This document shows, piece after piece, positions 29,118 to 38,595 of a stretch of DNA of 64,000 bases. The translations under genes were made by a program, and so were the position numbers. Under the pieces are notes generated by a model. It ran no database searches and was not told the origin of the DNA. It saw nothing but the letters and a program-made list of their open reading frames with translations. The first letter of the stretch is position 1; each line of letters starts with the position of its first letter. Origin of the DNA: Paracoccus aerodenitrificans (lineage in GTDB: Bacteria > Pseudomonadota > Alphaproteobacteria > Rhodobacterales > Rhodobacteraceae). Location of the stretch: NCBI RefSeq assembly GCF_027913215.1, contig NZ_CP115784.1, positions 1,116,001 to 1,180,000 of the forward strand. The letters run 5' to 3'.

Positions 29118-30482
29118 TTATGCCACCTCGGCAAAGACCTTGTTCAGCGCCTTTTCCAGCTTGTCGAACATCTCATCCATTTGCCCTTCGGTCAGCACGA
29201 AGGGCGGGCACAGCACGATGGATTGACCCAGAGGGCGGCAGATCAGGCCCATATCGGTGCAGGTATTCGCGATCCGCTCGCTGACCGACAGATCACCCGC
29301 AAAGGGGGTTTTCGTCGCCGGGTCCAGACAGGCCTCAAGCGCCCACATATAGCCGACGCCGCGCAGCTCTCCGATATGGTTCGAGCGGTTCATGATCTCG
29401 CGCAGGCCGTTCTCCATCCGGGGGGCGAGGCGTTTGACGTTATCCGCCAGCCCCTCATTCATCACCACGTCGATGGCTTTCAGCGCGATGGCGCAGCCGA
29501 CCGGATGGCCCGAGGCGGTGAAACCATGCGGGAATTCCTCGATCGCCTCAACGGCGGCATCCAGGCGATCCGCCAGTTCCGGCCCGAGGATCACCGCGCC
29601 CATCGGGAACATGCCCGCGGTCAGGTTCTTCGAGGAAATGATCGCATCCGGCACGAAATCATAGGTCTGGCTGCCCCAGGTATTCCCGGTGCGCCCGAAG
29701 CCGCAGATCACCTCATCCGCGATCAGGGGGATGCCGTGCTTTTTCAGGATCGGCTGGATGGCCTGGAAATAACCCTTTGACGGAGGGATCACACCACCCG
29801 CGCCGATCACCGGTTCGGCAAAGAAACCGGCAATAGTGTCGGCACCTTCGCGGGCGATCACCTCTTCCAGTTCCTTCGCCAGACGTGCGGTGAATTGCTC
29901 TTCGGTCTCGCCATCTTCGCCGAAACGCCAGTAATGCGGGCTGCCCAGATGGATGAACCCGTCAAGCGGCAGGCCGAACACCTCATTATAGGGCTTGCCA
30001 GTCATGGAGGCCGATACGGCAGTCACGCCATGATAGGCATTCCAGCGGGTCAGGATCTTGCGCTTCTGCGGCTTGCCCTCGGACCCGCCAAGGAACCACA
30101 GCATCTTGACCATCGTATCATTGGCTTCCGAGCCGGAGTTCGTGTAGAAAACCTTGCCGCGTTCGAAGGGCGAAACCTCGACCAGCTTTTCCGACAGCAT
30201 CACGGTCTGATCCGACATGCGCCCGAAAAACGCGTGATAGCCGGGGAAGCGGTCATATTGCGCCTTCGCGGCCTCGATCAGGCCCTTATGGTCGAAGCCG
30301 GCCACCATGTTCCACAGCCCGGAATTGGCGTCGAGATATTGTTTGCCATTCGTATCAAAGATATAGGGGCCTTCGCCGTGGGTGACGACCACCGTGCCGC
30401 GTTCATGGACGCTTGGCAGGTCGGTGAACCCGTAGAAGGAATATTCCTCGGCGCGTTTTTCCCAGCTTTGCGGTTGGGGCAT
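29118..30482 (-). CDS. Class III omega-aminotransferase
   Basis: PLP enzyme that moves an amino group from an omega- or beta-amino compound to pyruvate or a similar keto acid. 454 residues from the ATG at 30482, preceded by GCAGGAG; a TTG 15 bases upstream is less likely. Motifs: YTNSGSEANDTMVKM, WNAYHGVTAVSASMTG, ADEVICGFGRTG, and the PLP lysine in SSKNLTAGMFPMGAV. The subgroup includes taurine-, beta-alanine- and diamine-pyruvate transaminases; the donor is not determined. It lies downstream of glyA and the DUF817 gene on the same strand. Confidence 0.92.
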   Translation of the reverse strand: MPQPQSWEKRAEEYSFYGFTDLPSVHERGTVVVTHGEGPYIFDTNGKQYLDANSGLWNMVAGFDHKGLIEAAKAQYDRFPGYHAFFGRMSDQTVMLSEKLVEVSPFERGKVFYTNSGSEANDTMVKMLWFLGGSEGKPQKRKILTRWNAYHGVTAVSASMTGKPYNEVFGLPLDGFIHLGSPHYWRFGEDGETEEQFTARLAKELEEVIAREGADTIAGFFAEPVIGAGGVIPPSKGYFQAIQPILKKHGIPLIADEVICGFGRTGNTWGSQTYDFVPDAIISSKNLTAGMFPMGAVILGPELADRLDAAVEAIEEFPHGFTASGHPVGCAIALKAIDVVMNEGLADNVKRLAPRMENGLREIMNRSNHIGELRGVGYMWALEACLDPATKTPFAGDLSVSERIANTCTDMGLICRPLGQSIVLCPPFVLTEGQMDEMFDKLEKALNKVFAEVA

Positions 30483-30512
30483 GATATTCTCCTGCAAAGA
30501 TTTGCGGGCAGG

Positions 30513-31406
30513 CTATCCTTGCCGTTGCGGCTCGGCAATGGGGTGCGTCGCGTCGCGGGGGCGGCGTGCATTGATGATGGCGCCCGGCGCGGCCAGCGTG
30601 ACGGTGACGAAGCTGACATAAAGCAGCAGATACCATGAGCCGATCTTGGCAAAGCTGACAAGCTGCGCCTCGTTCTGCCCGGCATACAGCCAAGTGCCGG
30701 TATGGGTGCCGATATTCTCGGCGATCCAGAGGAACAGGCTGGCCAGAAAGGCCGAGATCACCATCGGCAGGCGATACCAGCGGCTGATGCGGAACCAGAT
30801 CCATGTGCGGCCATAGATCAGGATTGTGGCGGCAAAAAGCAGCCAGCGAATATCGGGCAGATAGTGATGGGCGAAGAAATTCACATAAATCGCCACGGCC
30901 AGCAGAACCGTTGCCGGAAAGGGCGGGTAGGGGACATAGCGCATGTCGAAATTGCGAATGGCCCGCGCGATGAAGGACCCGACCGAGGCATACATGAAGC
31001 CTGAAAACAGCGGCACTCCGGCGATGCGGAAGAAAGCGGGCTCGGGATATGCCCATGATCCGGCCCAGGTCTTGAACAACTCCATCGCGGTGCCGGTGAT
31101 ATGGAACAGCAGGATCACGCGGGCCTCGGCCCCGCTTTCCATGCGCAGCGCCAGAAACAGTGCCTGCACAGCGACGGCGAACAGGAACAAGGCGTCATAG
31201 CGCTCAAGCGCCCAGTCGGGCTGCCAGACCGACTTGCTGAGAAGGATCGCGATCAGCAGCAGCCCGCCGAAAAGCGCGGACCACCCCATTTTCAAGGTGA
31301 ACATGACCAGATCGCGAACCGGCCCCGGCAGCCGGGCGCGGGCCCAGTTGCCGAGACGATGTTCAAGCCGTCTTGTGCGACCCGCGCGGAGGTCGCCCTC
31401 GCTCAC
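30513..31406 (-). CDS. DUF817 family membrane protein
   Basis: 297 residues with about seven or eight hydrophobic segments (e.g. [70 protein letters not shown]). The charged residues in [23 protein letters not shown] and the [15 protein letters not shown] segment are the conserved parts of DUF817 as I know it. No function is established for the family. The start is a GTG overlapping the glyA stop by four bases, so it is translated directly after glyA. Confidence 0.85.
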   Translation of the reverse strand: MSEGDLRAGRTRRLEHRLGNWARARLPGPVRDLVMFTLKMGWSALFGGLLLIAILLSKSVWQPDWALERYDALFLFAVAVQALFLALRMESGAEARVILLFHITGTAMELFKTWAGSWAYPEPAFFRIAGVPLFSGFMYASVGSFIARAIRNFDMRYVPYPPFPATVLLAVAIYVNFFAHHYLPDIRWLLFAATILIYGRTWIWFRISRWYRLPMVISAFLASLFLWIAENIGTHTGTWLYAGQNEAQLVSFAKIGSWYLLLYVSFVTVTLAAPGAIINARRPRDATHPIAEPQRQG

Positions 31407-32686
31407 ATCCCCTCGTAAAGCGGGAACCGGGCGCAGAGGTCACTGACTTCGGACGCGACACGGGCTTCGGTCTCGGCGTTGCCGTCCTCGCCATTCGCGG
31501 CCAGCCCGTCGACCACATCGACGATCCAGAGTGCGATCTGTCGGAACTCGGCCTCACCAAAGCCGCGCGTGGTTCCTGCGGGCGCACCCAGGCGGATCCC
31601 CGAGGTCACGAAGGGTTTTTCCGGATCGAAGGGCACGCCGTTCTTGTTGCAGGTGATATTGGCGCGACCCAGAGCGGCCTCGGCGGCTTTGCCGGTCACG
31701 CCTTTGGGACGCAGATCGGCCAGACAGAGATGGTTATCGGTGCCGCCCGACACGATGTCGATGCCGCCCTTCATCAGCTCATCCGCCAGAGCCTGCGCGT
31801 TGCGGACGACCTGCGCCGCGTAATCCGCGAAGGACGGATCGAGCGCCTCCTTGAAGGCAACCGCCTTGGCGGCGATGACATGCATCAGCGGGCCACCCTG
31901 AAGCCCGGGGAATACGGCCGAGTTGATCTTTTTGGCGATATCGGCGTCATTCGTCAGCACGATCCCGCCACGCGGACCACGCAGTGATTTATGGGTCGTG
32001 GTGGTTACGACATGGGCATGAGGAACCGGCGAAGGGTGCACGCCACCCGCGACCAGACCGGCGATATGGGCCATATCGACCATCAGATAGGCACCGACCT
32101 CATCGGCGATTTCCCGGAAGGCCGCCCAGTCCCAGACCCGGCTATAGGCGGTGCCGCCGGCAAGGATCAGCTTCGGCTTATGCTCATGCGCCTTCTCGCG
32201 GATTTCCTCCATATCCAGAAGGTTATCCTGCTCACGCACACCATAGCTGACCACGTTGAACCATTTCCCCGACATATTGACCGGAGAGCCATGCGTCAGG
32301 TGGCCGCCGGAATTCAGGTCCAGACCCATGAACGTATCGCCCGGCTTCAGAAGCGCCAGAAACACCGCCTGGTTCATCTGGCTGCCGGAATTGGGCTGAA
32401 CATTGGCGAATTCCGCGCCGAAAAGCTGCTTCGCACGTTCAATCGCAAGCGTTTCGACGATATCGACATATTCGCAGCCACCGTAATAGCGCTTACCCGG
32501 ATAGCCCTCGGCGTATTTATTGGTCAGCACCGAACCCTGCGCTTCGAGCACCGCCTTGCTGACGATATTTTCCGAGGCAATCAACTCGATCTCATCACGC
32601 TGTCGTCCCAGCTCTTTGCCGATGGCGGCGCTGATCTCTGGGTCGGCGGCAGAGAGGTTTTCGGTGAAGAACTGGTCGCGATTCAT
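31403..32686 (-). CDS. glyA: Serine hydroxymethyltransferase
   Basis: Interconverts serine and glycine with tetrahydrofolate, the main source of one-carbon units. 427 residues. [19 protein letters not shown] and [17 protein letters not shown] open the protein; the PLP lysine lies in [26 protein letters not shown] precedes the ATG. It is divergent from nadK across about 115 bases, and DUF817 and the transaminase follow it. Confidence 0.98.
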   Translation of the reverse strand: MNRDQFFTENLSAADPEISAAIGKELGRQRDEIELIASENIVSKAVLEAQGSVLTNKYAEGYPGKRYYGGCEYVDIVETLAIERAKQLFGAEFANVQPNSGSQMNQAVFLALLKPGDTFMGLDLNSGGHLTHGSPVNMSGKWFNVVSYGVREQDNLLDMEEIREKAHEHKPKLILAGGTAYSRVWDWAAFREIADEVGAYLMVDMAHIAGLVAGGVHPSPVPHAHVVTTTTHKSLRGPRGGIVLTNDADIAKKINSAVFPGLQGGPLMHVIAAKAVAFKEALDPSFADYAAQVVRNAQALADELMKGGIDIVSGGTDNHLCLADLRPKGVTGKAAEAALGRANITCNKNGVPFDPEKPFVTSGIRLGAPAGTTRGFGEAEFRQIALWIVDVVDGLAANGEDGNAETEARVASEVSDLCARFPLYEGM

Positions 32687-32803
32687 AGGCTGCTCCTTCG
32701 GGCACGGTATATCAGTCGTTTAGCGGCTTTTTCTGCGCGGGCAAAGCCCTGCAAGGCGCGATTGCGGCTGGACATGATCGCGCGGCCCGCCATGATGGCG
32801 GGC

Positions 32804-33553
32804 ATGAGAATGCATTTCGTTGCCAGTGAAACCGAGACCGCGCAATCGGCGCTGACCGAGCTGACCGAAAGATACGGTCAGCACAGATGGCGTGAGGCCG
32901 ATGTCGTGGTGGCGCTTGGCGGCGACGGGCTGATGCTGAGCGTGATGCATCAGAACAAGGGGCTGCCGGTTTACGGCATGAATCGCGGCACGGTCGGGTT
33001 CATGATGAACGATTACGCTGTCGGCGACCTGCCCGAGCGTATCGCAGCAGCCGAGGAAACCGTGACCAACCCGCTGGCGATGACAGCGACGACGGCTGAT
33101 GGGCGCGAATATGTCGCTCTGGCGATCAACGAGGTCAGTCTTCTGCGCGCCGGGCCTCAGGCGGCGAAGCTGCGGATCTCGGTGAATGGGCGTGTGCGTC
33201 TGGATGAGCTGATCTGTGACGGGGCGCTGCTCTGCACCCCGGCGGGATCGACGGCGTATAATTACAGCGCGAACGGTCCGATCCTGCCGATGGGATCGGA
33301 TGTGCTTGCGCTGACCGCAATCGCGGCATTCCGGCCCCGCCGCTGGCGTGGCGCGATCCTGCCGCGTGCGGCGGTCGTCCGGTTCGATGTGCTGGAGCCC
33401 GAGAAACGTCCGGTCATGGCGGATGCGGATTCGCGCGGCGTCGATTCGGTGCGTGCCGTCGAGATCAGATCAGAGGCAAGCATCAAGCATCGCCTGCTTT
33501 TCGACCCCGGTCACGGGCTGGAAGAGCGGCTGACCCGGGAGCAGTTCGTTTGA
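32804..33553 (+). CDS. nadK: NAD kinase
   Basis: Makes NADP from NAD and ATP (or polyphosphate). About 249 residues. Motifs: VVVALGGDGLMLSVMH (GGDG), YGMNRGTVGFMMND, LDELICDGALLCTPAGSTAYNYSANGPI. The frame stays open far upstream, but that part is antisense to glyA and is not used. I chose the ATG at 32804 because MRMHFVASETE matches family N-termini; ATGs at 32792 and 32795 are also possible and none has a good Shine-Dalgarno. Confidence 0.93.
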   Translation: MRMHFVASETETAQSALTELTERYGQHRWREADVVVALGGDGLMLSVMHQNKGLPVYGMNRGTVGFMMNDYAVGDLPERIAAAEETVTNPLAMTATTADGREYVALAINEVSLLRAGPQAAKLRISVNGRVRLDELICDGALLCTPAGSTAYNYSANGPILPMGSDVLALTAIAAFRPRRWRGAILPRAAVVRFDVLEPEKRPVMADADSRGVDSVRAVEIRSEASIKHRLLFDPGHGLEERLTREQFV

Positions 33554-33591
33554 TCCGGTGTGTGGTTCCGTGCTGTGTTGGCAGGAAAATT

Positions 33592-33620
33592 CGCCCGCCG
33601 GTTTTGCGGCGGGCGGTGGG
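33592..33620 (+). terminator. Hairpin between convergent nadK and the Usp gene
   Basis: A 9-bp stem CGCCCGCCG / CGGCGGGCG with loop GTTTTG, followed by GTGGG and then TTTTGGG. Likely terminator for nadK. It sits directly before a copy of the GGGTATTT repeat. Confidence 0.65.
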
Positions 33621-33624
33621 TTTT

Positions 33625-33646
33625 GGGTATTTTTATGAAGGAGAAC
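33625..33646 (+). repeat. Dispersed repeat GGGTATTT-n3-TGAAGGAGAA, copy 2
   Basis: GGGTATTT, TTA, TGAAGGAGAA. It differs from copy 1 mainly in GAAGGAGAA versus GAAGAAGAA. Located immediately after a GC-rich hairpin, in the gap between convergent genes. Confidence 0.6.
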
Positions 33647-33654
33647 GCGGTTGA

Positions 33655-34491
33655 TCAGCGGGCCATCAGAATGGGGAGTTGGGTTTTGCCTAACATGTTC
33701 CGCGTCGTGCCGCCGAGGATGGCTTCGCGGAAGCGCGAGTGACCATAGGCACCCATCACGATCAGATTGGCTCCGATTTCCGTGGCGCGGTGGCTGATAA
33801 TGTCGCTGATCTGGGGCAGGGTGCGTGCCAGCACGGCGATTTCGGCCTTGACGCCGTGGCGGGTCAGCATCTGGCACAAGGGGCCGCCGGGATCGGAGCG
33901 TTCGGGACCGTGGGGCGAGGGATCGACCACTGCGATCTCGACGCGTTCCGCGGCTTTGAGCAGGGGCATGGCTCTTCTGACGGCGGTCATCGCCTCTTCC
34001 GACTGGCTCCATGCAATGAGGATCCTGCTTCCGAAATCGGCGGGGAGTTTGCCTTCGGGAACGATCAGAACGGCGGCCGCACCTTCGAACAGGGCGGCCT
34101 CGGTGACGGCCTCGGCATCGGGTGAGGCGTTTTCGCTGTAGGGGCGGGTCAGTACGACCAGATCCGAAAACCGCGCACGCATCCCGATCAGCGTGGTCAG
34201 GCCGCCGACCTGCGCCACGGCGCTTTCGACGGACCAGCGGATATCTTCGGAGCCCAGCCGTTTCCGGACGCTGGCTTCGAGATCCTCGGCGGCGGCCATC
34301 GCCTTGTCGATGCTTTCCTGAAAGACATAAGCAGAGGCTCCGGCATAGTAATAGCCGGTCTGGGAGTGATCGACTCCGAGGCAGAAAACATCGAGATGGG
34401 CGTCCTCGCGGCGGGTGATTTCTATCGCAGCCTCAAGCTGACGCTGATGACCTTCCGTGGAAACGACTGTCAGTATGGATTTATAGGCCAT
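33655..34491 (-). CDS. uspA: Tandem-domain universal stress protein
   Basis: 278 residues from the ATG at 34491 (after CGAAAGGAAATCAAC). The length fits two UspA folds. The first begins MAYKSILTVVSTEGHQRQ. The second (from about 150) holds the nucleotide-binding pattern GAYGHSRFREAILGGTTRNML (G-x2-G-x9-G-T), so ATP binding is likely. Usp genes often sit beside ccoN in this group of bacteria and are induced under low oxygen. It is divergent from ccoN, and the shared gap carries an FNR-type box. Confidence 0.9.
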   Translation of the reverse strand: MAYKSILTVVSTEGHQRQLEAAIEITRREDAHLDVFCLGVDHSQTGYYYAGASAYVFQESIDKAMAAAEDLEASVRKRLGSEDIRWSVESAVAQVGGLTTLIGMRARFSDLVVLTRPYSENASPDAEAVTEAALFEGAAAVLIVPEGKLPADFGSRILIAWSQSEEAMTAVRRAMPLLKAAERVEIAVVDPSPHGPERSDPGGPLCQMLTRHGVKAEIAVLARTLPQISDIISHRATEIGANLIVMGAYGHSRFREAILGGTTRNMLGKTQLPILMAR

Positions 34492-34571
34492 GTTGATTTC
34501 CTTTCGCCGGTTTGGACCAGTCTTCGGCACATCGGGCCGGTTGGCAAGCGACCGGCGGATCCGCCGCATCA

Positions 34572-34585
34572 TCAAATTAGTTTGA
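34572..34585. promoter_or_regulatory. Palindrome TCAAA-n4-TTTGA upstream of ccoN/uspA
   Basis: TCAAATTAGTTTGA has perfect 5-base inverted arms. It is not the FNR consensus (the arms face the other way) and lies 16 bases before the FNR-type box. It could be a separate operator for the Usp gene. The evidence is symmetry and position only. Confidence 0.4.
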
Positions 34586-34601
34586 GACGCGCAATCGTGA
34601 C

Positions 34602-34615
34602 TTGACGCAGATCAA
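34602..34615. promoter_or_regulatory. FNR/FnrL-type box upstream of ccoN
   Basis: TTGACGCAGATCAA matches TTGAT-n4-ATCAA with one mismatch. A TCTAGG-like -10 candidate near 34636 would put the box centre at about -41.5, the position of class II FNR activation. It predicts induction of ccoNOQP, and perhaps uspA, at low oxygen. Confidence 0.8.
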
Positions 34616-34722
34616 AGTCGGCAGCGTCCGCCGCGTCTAGGAACGGGTTAGTAAAGAATGCCCGTCGTATCGGAGGCGATGCGATTCGGGTGCCTTTCGC
34701 CACTGGAAGGGGACAGGAACCC

Positions 34723-36327
34723 ATGTCTGATTATATCAAGCTGATACTACTTGGTCTGATAACGGTGATTGCCGCGATCGCCGCAAGCTATGGCCGCGAT
34801 CTGGCCTATACGGTCAATATGGCGATCGTGATGCTGTTTGCGGGCAGCTTCTTCATTTATCAGCTTCGCCATACCGAAGAGCCGCACCCGGAGGTCAGCG
34901 AACGCGAATACCAGGACGGTGTGATCCGTGCCGGGGTCATCGCCACCGTGTTCTGGGGTGTGGTCGGGTTTCTTGTCGGGGTGACCATCGCGGCTCAGCT
35001 TGCCTGGCCGGCGCTTAATTTTTCCGAGACGATGCAGGGCTATCTGAATTTCGGCAAGCTTCGCCCCCTGCATACCTCGGCAGTTATTTTCGCCTTTGGC
35101 GGCAATGCGCTGATCGCGACCTCTTTCTACGTCGTGCAGCGGACCTGCGCCGCGCGTCTATGGGGCGGCAAAGCTGCGTGGTTCGTGTTCTGGGGGTATC
35201 AGCTTTTCATCGTGCTGGCCGCGACCGGGTATATTCTGGGGGCCACCCAGTCCAAGGAATACGCCGAGCCGGAATGGTATGTTGACTGGTGGCTGACCCT
35301 GGTCTGGGTGGTTTATCTTCTTGTCTATCTTGGCACGATCATGAAACGGCGCGAGCCGCATATCTACGTGGCCAACTGGTTCTACCTGTCCTTCATCGTG
35401 ACCATCGCGATGCTTCACGTGGTGAATAATCTGGCGATCCCGGTCAGCCTGTTCGGGGCGAAATCCGTGCAGGTTTTCGCCGGGGTGCAGGATGCGATGA
35501 CGCAATGGTGGTACGGCCATAATGCGGTGGGCTTCTTCCTGACCGCCGGTTTCCTGGGGATGATGTATTACTTCATCCCGAAACAGGCCGAACGTCCGGT
35601 TTACAGCTATAAACTGTCGATCATCCATTTCTGGGCGCTGATCTTCCTGTATATCTGGGCCGGTCCGCACCACCTGCATTATACCGCGCTGCCAGACTGG
35701 GCCTCGACGCTGGGAATGGTGTTCTCGGTGATGCTGTGGATGCCCTCATGGGGGGGCATGATCAACGGACTGATGACGCTGTCGGGAGCTTGGGACAAGC
35801 TGCGCACCGATCCGATCATCCGCATGATGGTCGTTGCGGTGGGCTTCTACGGCATGGCGACCTTCGAGGGACCGATGATGTCGATCAAGGCCGTCAACTC
35901 GCTGAGCCATTATACCGACTGGACCATCGGGCATGTGCATTCCGGCGCGCTTGGCTGGAACGGCATGATCACTTTCGGGGCACTGTATTACCTTGTGCCG
36001 AAGCTCTGGGGGCGTGAGCGGCTGTACAGCCTGCAACTGGTCAGTTGGCATTTCTGGCTGGCGACGATCGGGCTGGTTCTTTACGCGGCCTCGATGTGGG
36101 TCTCGGGGATCATGGAAGGGCTGATGTGGCGTGAGGTCGACGATCAGGGCTTCCTGGTCAACGCCTTCGCAGACACGGTTCAGGCGAAATATGCGATGAA
36201 CGTGGTCCGTTTCCTCGGCGGCACGCTGTATTTGGCGGGCGGCGCGATCATGGCCTGGAATCTCTGGGCGACGGTCGCAAAGCAGGAACCGGTTCACTCC
36301 ACCACAGCAACTGTCCCGGCGGAATAA
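34723..36327 (+). CDS. ccoN: Cytochrome cbb3 oxidase subunit I
   Basis: Catalytic subunit that reduces O2 to water and pumps protons; binds the low-spin heme b and the heme b-CuB site. 534 residues from the ATG at 34723, after GGGGACAGG. About 12 membrane segments. Histidines are in the expected settings: [46 protein letters not shown] and [14 protein letters not shown]. The family's extra N-terminal segments are present. First gene of ccoNOQP, with an FNR box about 110 bases upstream. Confidence 0.98.
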   Translation: MSDYIKLILLGLITVIAAIAASYGRDLAYTVNMAIVMLFAGSFFIYQLRHTEEPHPEVSEREYQDGVIRAGVIATVFWGVVGFLVGVTIAAQLAWPALNFSETMQGYLNFGKLRPLHTSAVIFAFGGNALIATSFYVVQRTCAARLWGGKAAWFVFWGYQLFIVLAATGYILGATQSKEYAEPEWYVDWWLTLVWVVYLLVYLGTIMKRREPHIYVANWFYLSFIVTIAMLHVVNNLAIPVSLFGAKSVQVFAGVQDAMTQWWYGHNAVGFFLTAGFLGMMYYFIPKQAERPVYSYKLSIIHFWALIFLYIWAGPHHLHYTALPDWASTLGMVFSVMLWMPSWGGMINGLMTLSGAWDKLRTDPIIRMMVVAVGFYGMATFEGPMMSIKAVNSLSHYTDWTIGHVHSGALGWNGMITFGALYYLVPKLWGRERLYSLQLVSWHFWLATIGLVLYAASMWVSGIMEGLMWREVDDQGFLVNAFADTVQAKYAMNVVRFLGGTLYLAGGAIMAWNLWATVAKQEPVHSTTATVPAE

Positions 36328-36339
36328 GGGGGCCGAGCC

Positions 36340-37065
36340 ATGCAGATTCTTGAAAAACACAAGATTATCGAGAAAAACGCGACCCTGCTTCTGGTCTTTT
36401 CCTTCATCGTCGTCACCATTGGCGGCATCGTCCAGATCGCGCCGCTGTTCTATATCGAGAACACCATCGAGAAGGTCGAGGGGATGCGTCCCTATACACC
36501 GCTGGAACTGGCCGGGCGCGACATCTATGTCCGTGAGGGCTGCTATGTCTGTCACAGCCAGATGATCCGCCCGATGCGGGACGAGGTCGAGCGCTACGGC
36601 AATTACAGCCTTGCTGCCGAGTCGATGTACGATCATCCGTTCCAGTGGGGCTCGAAGCGGACTGGACCGGATCTGGCGCGGGTCGGGGGGCGCTATTCGG
36701 ATGAGTGGCATCTGGACCATCTGCGCGATCCGCAATCCGTGGTGCCGGAATCGATCATGCCATCCTATGGTTTCCTCGAAGACCGGATGCTGACCGGCGA
36801 AGATATGGTCCAGCGTGTGCGGACCGAATCCATGGTCGGGGTTCCCTATACCGATGAGATGATCGAACTTGCCCGGGCGGATTTCATCGCCCAGGCCGAC
36901 CCGTTCGGAGATTCCGACGGGCTTGAGGAACGCTATCCCAAGATGCAGCAGCGCAATTTCGACCGTCAGCCCGGAATCTCCGAAATGGACGCGCTGATCG
37001 CCTATCTTCAGATGCTTGGCACTCTGGTCGATTTCTCGACCTTCGAGCCTGACCCGAACCGTTGA
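36340..37065 (+). CDS. ccoO: Cytochrome cbb3 oxidase subunit II (monoheme cytochrome c)
   Basis: 241 residues. One N-terminal membrane anchor ([23 protein letters not shown]) and a periplasmic heme c domain with C68-Y-V-C71-H72 ([13 protein letters not shown]). A methionine in [11 protein letters not shown] is the likely second ligand. It passes electrons from CcoP to CcoN. 12 bases after ccoN. Confidence 0.97.
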   Translation: MQILEKHKIIEKNATLLLVFSFIVVTIGGIVQIAPLFYIENTIEKVEGMRPYTPLELAGRDIYVREGCYVCHSQMIRPMRDEVERYGNYSLAAESMYDHPFQWGSKRTGPDLARVGGRYSDEWHLDHLRDPQSVVPESIMPSYGFLEDRMLTGEDMVQRVRTESMVGVPYTDEMIELARADFIAQADPFGDSDGLEERYPKMQQRNFDRQPGISEMDALIAYLQMLGTLVDFSTFEPDPNR

Positions 37066-37075
37066 GGAACGTGTG

Positions 37076-37267
37076 ATGGATACCTACAGCATTACCCGCC
37101 AATTCGCCGATAGCTGGGCTCTTCTGGCTTTGTTTCTGATCTTCCTGGGCGTGATCCTCTGGGCGTTCCGCCCCGGATCGCGGGCCACCTATAAATATGC
37201 GTCGGAAAGCATCTTCCGCAACGAAACGCGGCCGGCAACCGAAGACGCCGAGAAGGAGAAGCAGTGA
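37076..37267 (+). CDS. ccoQ: Cytochrome cbb3 oxidase small subunit CcoQ
   Basis: 63 residues from the ATG at 37076 with GAGGA upstream. One membrane segment ([18 protein letters not shown]) followed by a basic and then acidic cytoplasmic tail. CcoQ stabilises the complex, and in related bacteria protects or signals from it. Its stop overlaps the ccoP start by one base. Confidence 0.92.
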   Translation: MDTYSITRQFADSWALLALFLIFLGVILWAFRPGSRATYKYASESIFRNETRPATEDAEKEKQ

Positions 37268-38328
37268 TGGCCGGAACTGAAAACGACGCTGACAAACCCG
37301 ACAGCCCGCAGAACCCCGAGAACCGGATCGCCTTGGAACGGGCTGCCGCCGATGCCGGACATGCAAAGGACATCGTCGAAAATCCGACCGGAGAGGCGCA
37401 GGGCAAGAACCTGCATGAGCCGGGAAAACCGCGCCCGCGCCGCGCCGGTCCCCGGACCGGCAAGCAGCGGGCCGGAGGGATGCTGAAACAGGTCTCATCG
37501 ACCGGGCATAGCTGGGACGGGATCGAGGAATATGACAACCCGCTGCCCCGCTGGTGGCTGTGGATGTTTTATGCCACGATCGTCTGGGGCTTCGGCTATA
37601 CGATCTTCTATCCGGCATGGCCGATGATCAATGGCGCCACGCAGGGTATTCTCGGCACCGATTACCGCAAAGAGGTCGCCGCTGAGATCCAGCGTTATGA
37701 TGAGGCCAATGCCAGTATTCAGCAAAAACTGGTAGAGACCGAGCTGAACGCGATTGCCGCCGATCCCGAGCTGGTGAATTACTCGATGAATGCCGGTCGT
37801 GCGGTGTTCGCGACATGGTGCGCTCAATGTCACGGCTCCGGCGCGGCAGGGGCGAAAGGCTATCCGAACCTGCTGGATAATGACTGGCTGTGGGGCGGCT
37901 CTCTGGATGAGATCCACACCACGGTTACCCACGGCATCCGGAATGAGGACGATCCCGATGCGCGTTATTCGGAAATGCCGCGCTTCGGCCTCGACGGCAT
38001 GTTGGACGACGAGCAGATCGATCAGGTGACCCAGACGGTTCTGGCCATGTCCGGGCAACCCAATGACGCCGCGCAGGCCGCTGCGGGAGAGACGGTTTTC
38101 CTGGATAACTGCTCGGTCTGTCACATGGAGGACGGCACCGGCGACCGTATGCAGGGAGCGCCAGATCTGACCGATGCTGTCTGGCTGTATGGCGGCGACG
38201 AGGCGTCGATCCGGCAGTCGGTGTATGACGCCCGTTTCGGGGTGATGCCGAACTGGTCTCCGCGCTTGTCCGAAGACGATATCCGGGCTGTGTCCTATTA
38301 TGTCCACAGCCTCGGAGGCGGAGAATAA
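37267..38328 (+). CDS. ccoP: Cytochrome cbb3 oxidase subunit III (diheme cytochrome c)
   Basis: Entry point for electrons from soluble or membrane cytochromes c. 353 residues, longer than the usual 290-300 because about 78 polar residues precede the conserved [21 protein letters not shown] start. Two membrane-near hydrophobic stretches follow. The hemes bind at C185-A-Q-C188-H189 and C281-S-V-C284-H285. Start ATG is coupled to the ccoQ stop. A terminator lies 40 bases after the gene. Confidence 0.96.
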   Translation: MAGTENDADKPDSPQNPENRIALERAAADAGHAKDIVENPTGEAQGKNLHEPGKPRPRRAGPRTGKQRAGGMLKQVSSTGHSWDGIEEYDNPLPRWWLWMFYATIVWGFGYTIFYPAWPMINGATQGILGTDYRKEVAAEIQRYDEANASIQQKLVETELNAIAADPELVNYSMNAGRAVFATWCAQCHGSGAAGAKGYPNLLDNDWLWGGSLDEIHTTVTHGIRNEDDPDARYSEMPRFGLDGMLDDEQIDQVTQTVLAMSGQPNDAAQAAAGETVFLDNCSVCHMEDGTGDRMQGAPDLTDAVWLYGGDEASIRQSVYDARFGVMPNWSPRLSEDDIRAVSYYVHSLGGGE

Positions 38329-38366
38329 CCATGCGAATTCCGGTGGTCTCAGATCACCGGGATGGC

Positions 38367-38412
38367 GCCGGCCCCTCGTCCTGTTCGCGCGTTTCCTGAG
38401 GGGCCGGCTTCC
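38367..38412 (+). terminator. Terminator of ccoNOQP
   Basis: An 11-bp stem GCCGGCCCCTC / GAGGGGCCGGC with a 20-base loop and a short TTCC tail. It separates ccoNOQP from ccoGHIS, in agreement with a second FNR box before ccoG. Confidence 0.7.
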
Positions 38413-38526
38413 AACAACAAGGTACAGGGAAACCTGTCCCTTTCTTCATTTCCGGGTGAGGCAGGCTGCGACAAAGCGGCTCATGCATCAAAACCCGCAC
38501 TGCATATATATAATTGTGGCACGCGG

Positions 38527-38540
38527 TTGATGCAGGTCAA
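38527..38540. promoter_or_regulatory. FNR/FnrL-type box upstream of ccoG
   Basis: TTGATGCAGGTCAA matches TTGAT-n4-ATCAA with one mismatch. A TTATCC at 38562-38567 could be the -10, which again sets the box centre near -41.5. The ccoG start is 55 bases downstream with AAGGAG before it. Confidence 0.8.
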
Positions 38541-38595
38541 GGTCCAAGGCGATGGCTGAGCTTATCCGCAGAGAACGAGCCCAAGGAGCCAGTTC

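Noticed and set aside
31991..32803. Long N-terminal extension of nadK
   Set aside because: The in-frame upstream region is antisense to glyA; NAD kinase homology begins only near 32804.
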